The notes under the pieces were generated by a model. The model was not told the origin of the DNA and did not search any database. It worked only from the letters and a program-made list of their open reading frames with translations. Shown here piece after piece: positions 5,826-6,804 of a stretch of DNA of 6,804 nucleotides (position 1 is its first letter; every line of letters begins with the position of its first letter). The translations under genes were made by a program, and so were the position numbers. Source of the DNA: Actinobacteria bacterium BACL4 MAG-120820-bin23 (lineage in GTDB: Bacteria > Actinomycetota > Actinomycetes > Nanopelagicales > Nanopelagicaceae); the NCBI GenBank assembly GCA_001437855.1, contig LIBD01000049.1, forward strand, positions 1 to 6,804, read 5' to 3'.

Positions 5826-6804
5826 GAAATTTCCTTCGTTAAAATGATGTTTAAATCAGAATCAACCAACTCTGCACTTTGTATTTTATAAAAAATTCTA
5901 TCTTCTAGAGTATTAATCCCTAGGTCATTTATGAAGCTCTTTCCACTACCTAATAATGATGGAGATAAATGAATATGTATCTCGTCAATTAGGCCAGATT
6001 TAATTAGGAATGTTCCCAAAGTAGGACCCGCCTCTACTAGAACTTGATTTACATCAAGTTTGGCCAAGAAATTTAGAAGCTCTAATTCTTCATGGCTGTG
6101 TAGAAAATAGGTTAAAGCAGACCCATCATTTAAATTATATGTATTAGGAATTGATCGATATCCCACTACTAATCTCATGGGCTGTTTGGCACCAACCTCT
6201 ATTGATTTTAGTGATGGATTATCGGCTAGTGCGGTTCCGGTGCCTATTAGAATCAAATCAGATTCACTTCGTAACTTTGATACTTGTGACCTCGAGGTTT
6301 CACTTGTAATCCATTTAGAATTTTCGTCTTTATCTGAAATCTTTCCATCAAGCGTCATGCCAATCTTCCAAACAAAGTACGGGCGTTGATGTTTAATCTT
6401 ATGTATCCAATATCTATTTGTATATGCAACTTGGTCTTGTAAAACTCCACTTATTACTTCAATACCAGCAGCCTTTAGTCTAACTGCTCCACCTTTTGCA
6501 ACCGGATTTTGATCTGATACCGAATAAACCACTTTTTTAATACCAGAATTAATAATTAACTCTGAACAAGGTGGAGTTTTTCCAAAGTGATTACAAGGTT
6601 CTAATGTTGTAACTAGTGTTGCGCCCCTTGGAATACTTCCAATTTCTTTTATTACTTTTGCCTCTGCGTGCAATCCCCCATTGTGAAAATCTTGAGCAAT
6701 TACATTTCCTGATGAATCAATTATTAACGAACCAACAATAGGATTTGGGGCGGTTTTTCCTAAACCGCGCAGCGATAAATTGTTGGCTTGTGCCATTAAT
6801 GCTG
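5810..6804 (-). CDS. ribD: Bifunctional diaminohydroxyphosphoribosylaminopyrimidine deaminase / 5-amino-6-(5-phosphoribosylamino)uracil reductase (N-terminus probably outside window)
   Basis: Carries out the second and third steps after GTP opening: a zinc deaminase in the N-terminal half and an NADPH-dependent reductase in the C-terminal half. Numbered from the first visible Met (ATG at 6796), the deaminase has GLGKTAPNPIVG (11-22), H43-A-E45 and TLEPCNHFGKTPPC with Cys68 and Cys77 as zinc ligands. The reductase (about 138-328) has RPYFVWKIGMTLDGKIS, KWITSETSR, LILIGTGTALADNPSL and VLVEAGPTLGTFLIKSGLIDE. From that Met the protein is 328 residues, shorter than the usual 340-370. The frame stays open to the right edge (it reads Ala-Leu just before the Met), and no ribosome site is visible in the 8 bases upstream, so the true start is probably beyond the edge; ATG at 6796 remains possible. 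It is the first rib gene seen; any promoter or FMN riboswitch would lie outside the window. Confidence 0.95.
   Translation of the reverse strand, partial: ALMAQANNLSLRGLGKTAPNPIVGSLIIDSSGNVIAQDFHNGGLHAEAKVIKEIGSIPRGATLVTTLEPCNHFGKTPPCSELIINSGIKKVVYSVSDQNPVAKGGAVRLKAAGIEVISGVLQDQVAYTNRYWIHKIKHQRPYFVWKIGMTLDGKISDKDENSKWITSETSRSQVSKLRSESDLILIGTGTALADNPSLKSIEVGAKQPMRLVVGYRSIPNTYNLNDGSALTYFLHSHEELELLNFLAKLDVNQVLVEAGPTLGTFLIKSGLIDEIHIHLSPSLLGSGKSFINDLGINTLEDRIFYKIQSAELVDSDLNIILTKEISCSQG

Noticed and set aside
1..6804. Possible novel defence, mobile or CRISPR-like system
   Set aside because: All substantial reading frames are accounted for by transhydrogenase, pirin and riboflavin genes; no spaced repeats, transposase, integrase, tRNA or large unexplained gap was found.

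Overview
The window looks like ordinary chromosome from a low-GC, probably streamlined actinobacterium. The protein signatures are actinobacterial: RibH has the SSWHPEICDAL start and a short insert before NKG, RibB and RibA are fused, and the transhydrogenase is of the split alpha1/alpha2/beta type. The DNA is AT-rich: hand-counted 60-base lines gave 45-48% GC in the pnt genes and 25-35% in the rib genes. Intergenic gaps are 63 and 50 bases and most neighbouring genes overlap. Freshwater acI-type (Nanopelagicales-like) bacteria fit this picture, but that placement is inference from composition and motifs, not a database match.

Plus strand, 1-2403: the end of a proton-translocating NAD(P) transhydrogenase operon. 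It holds the C-terminal part of the alpha1 subunit (cut by the left edge), the complete small alpha2 membrane subunit and the complete beta subunit. The genes are joined by overlapping stop/start codons. The products form one membrane complex that uses the proton gradient to move hydride from NADH to NADP+, giving NADPH.

Plus strand, 2404-3516: a 63-base gap, then a pirin-family cupin protein that starts at TTG behind a good Shine-Dalgarno site. It retains all four expected metal ligands.

Minus strand, 6804-3567: a compact riboflavin operon in the order ribD, ribE, ribBA, ribH. It covers the whole route from GTP and ribulose 5-phosphate to riboflavin apart from the phosphatase step. Consecutive genes overlap by 16, 8 and 1 bases, so translational coupling is likely. 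The N-terminus of RibD probably lies past the right edge, as would any promoter or FMN riboswitch. This operon converges with the pirin gene across a 50-base AT-rich gap.

No RNA genes, mobile elements, CRISPR arrays, prophage genes or defence genes were seen. I found no evidence for a new biological system. The points worth a second look are small: residue substitutions in PntB and RibBA, a perfect 9-bp hairpin at the end of pntB, and a base-composition difference between the two halves.
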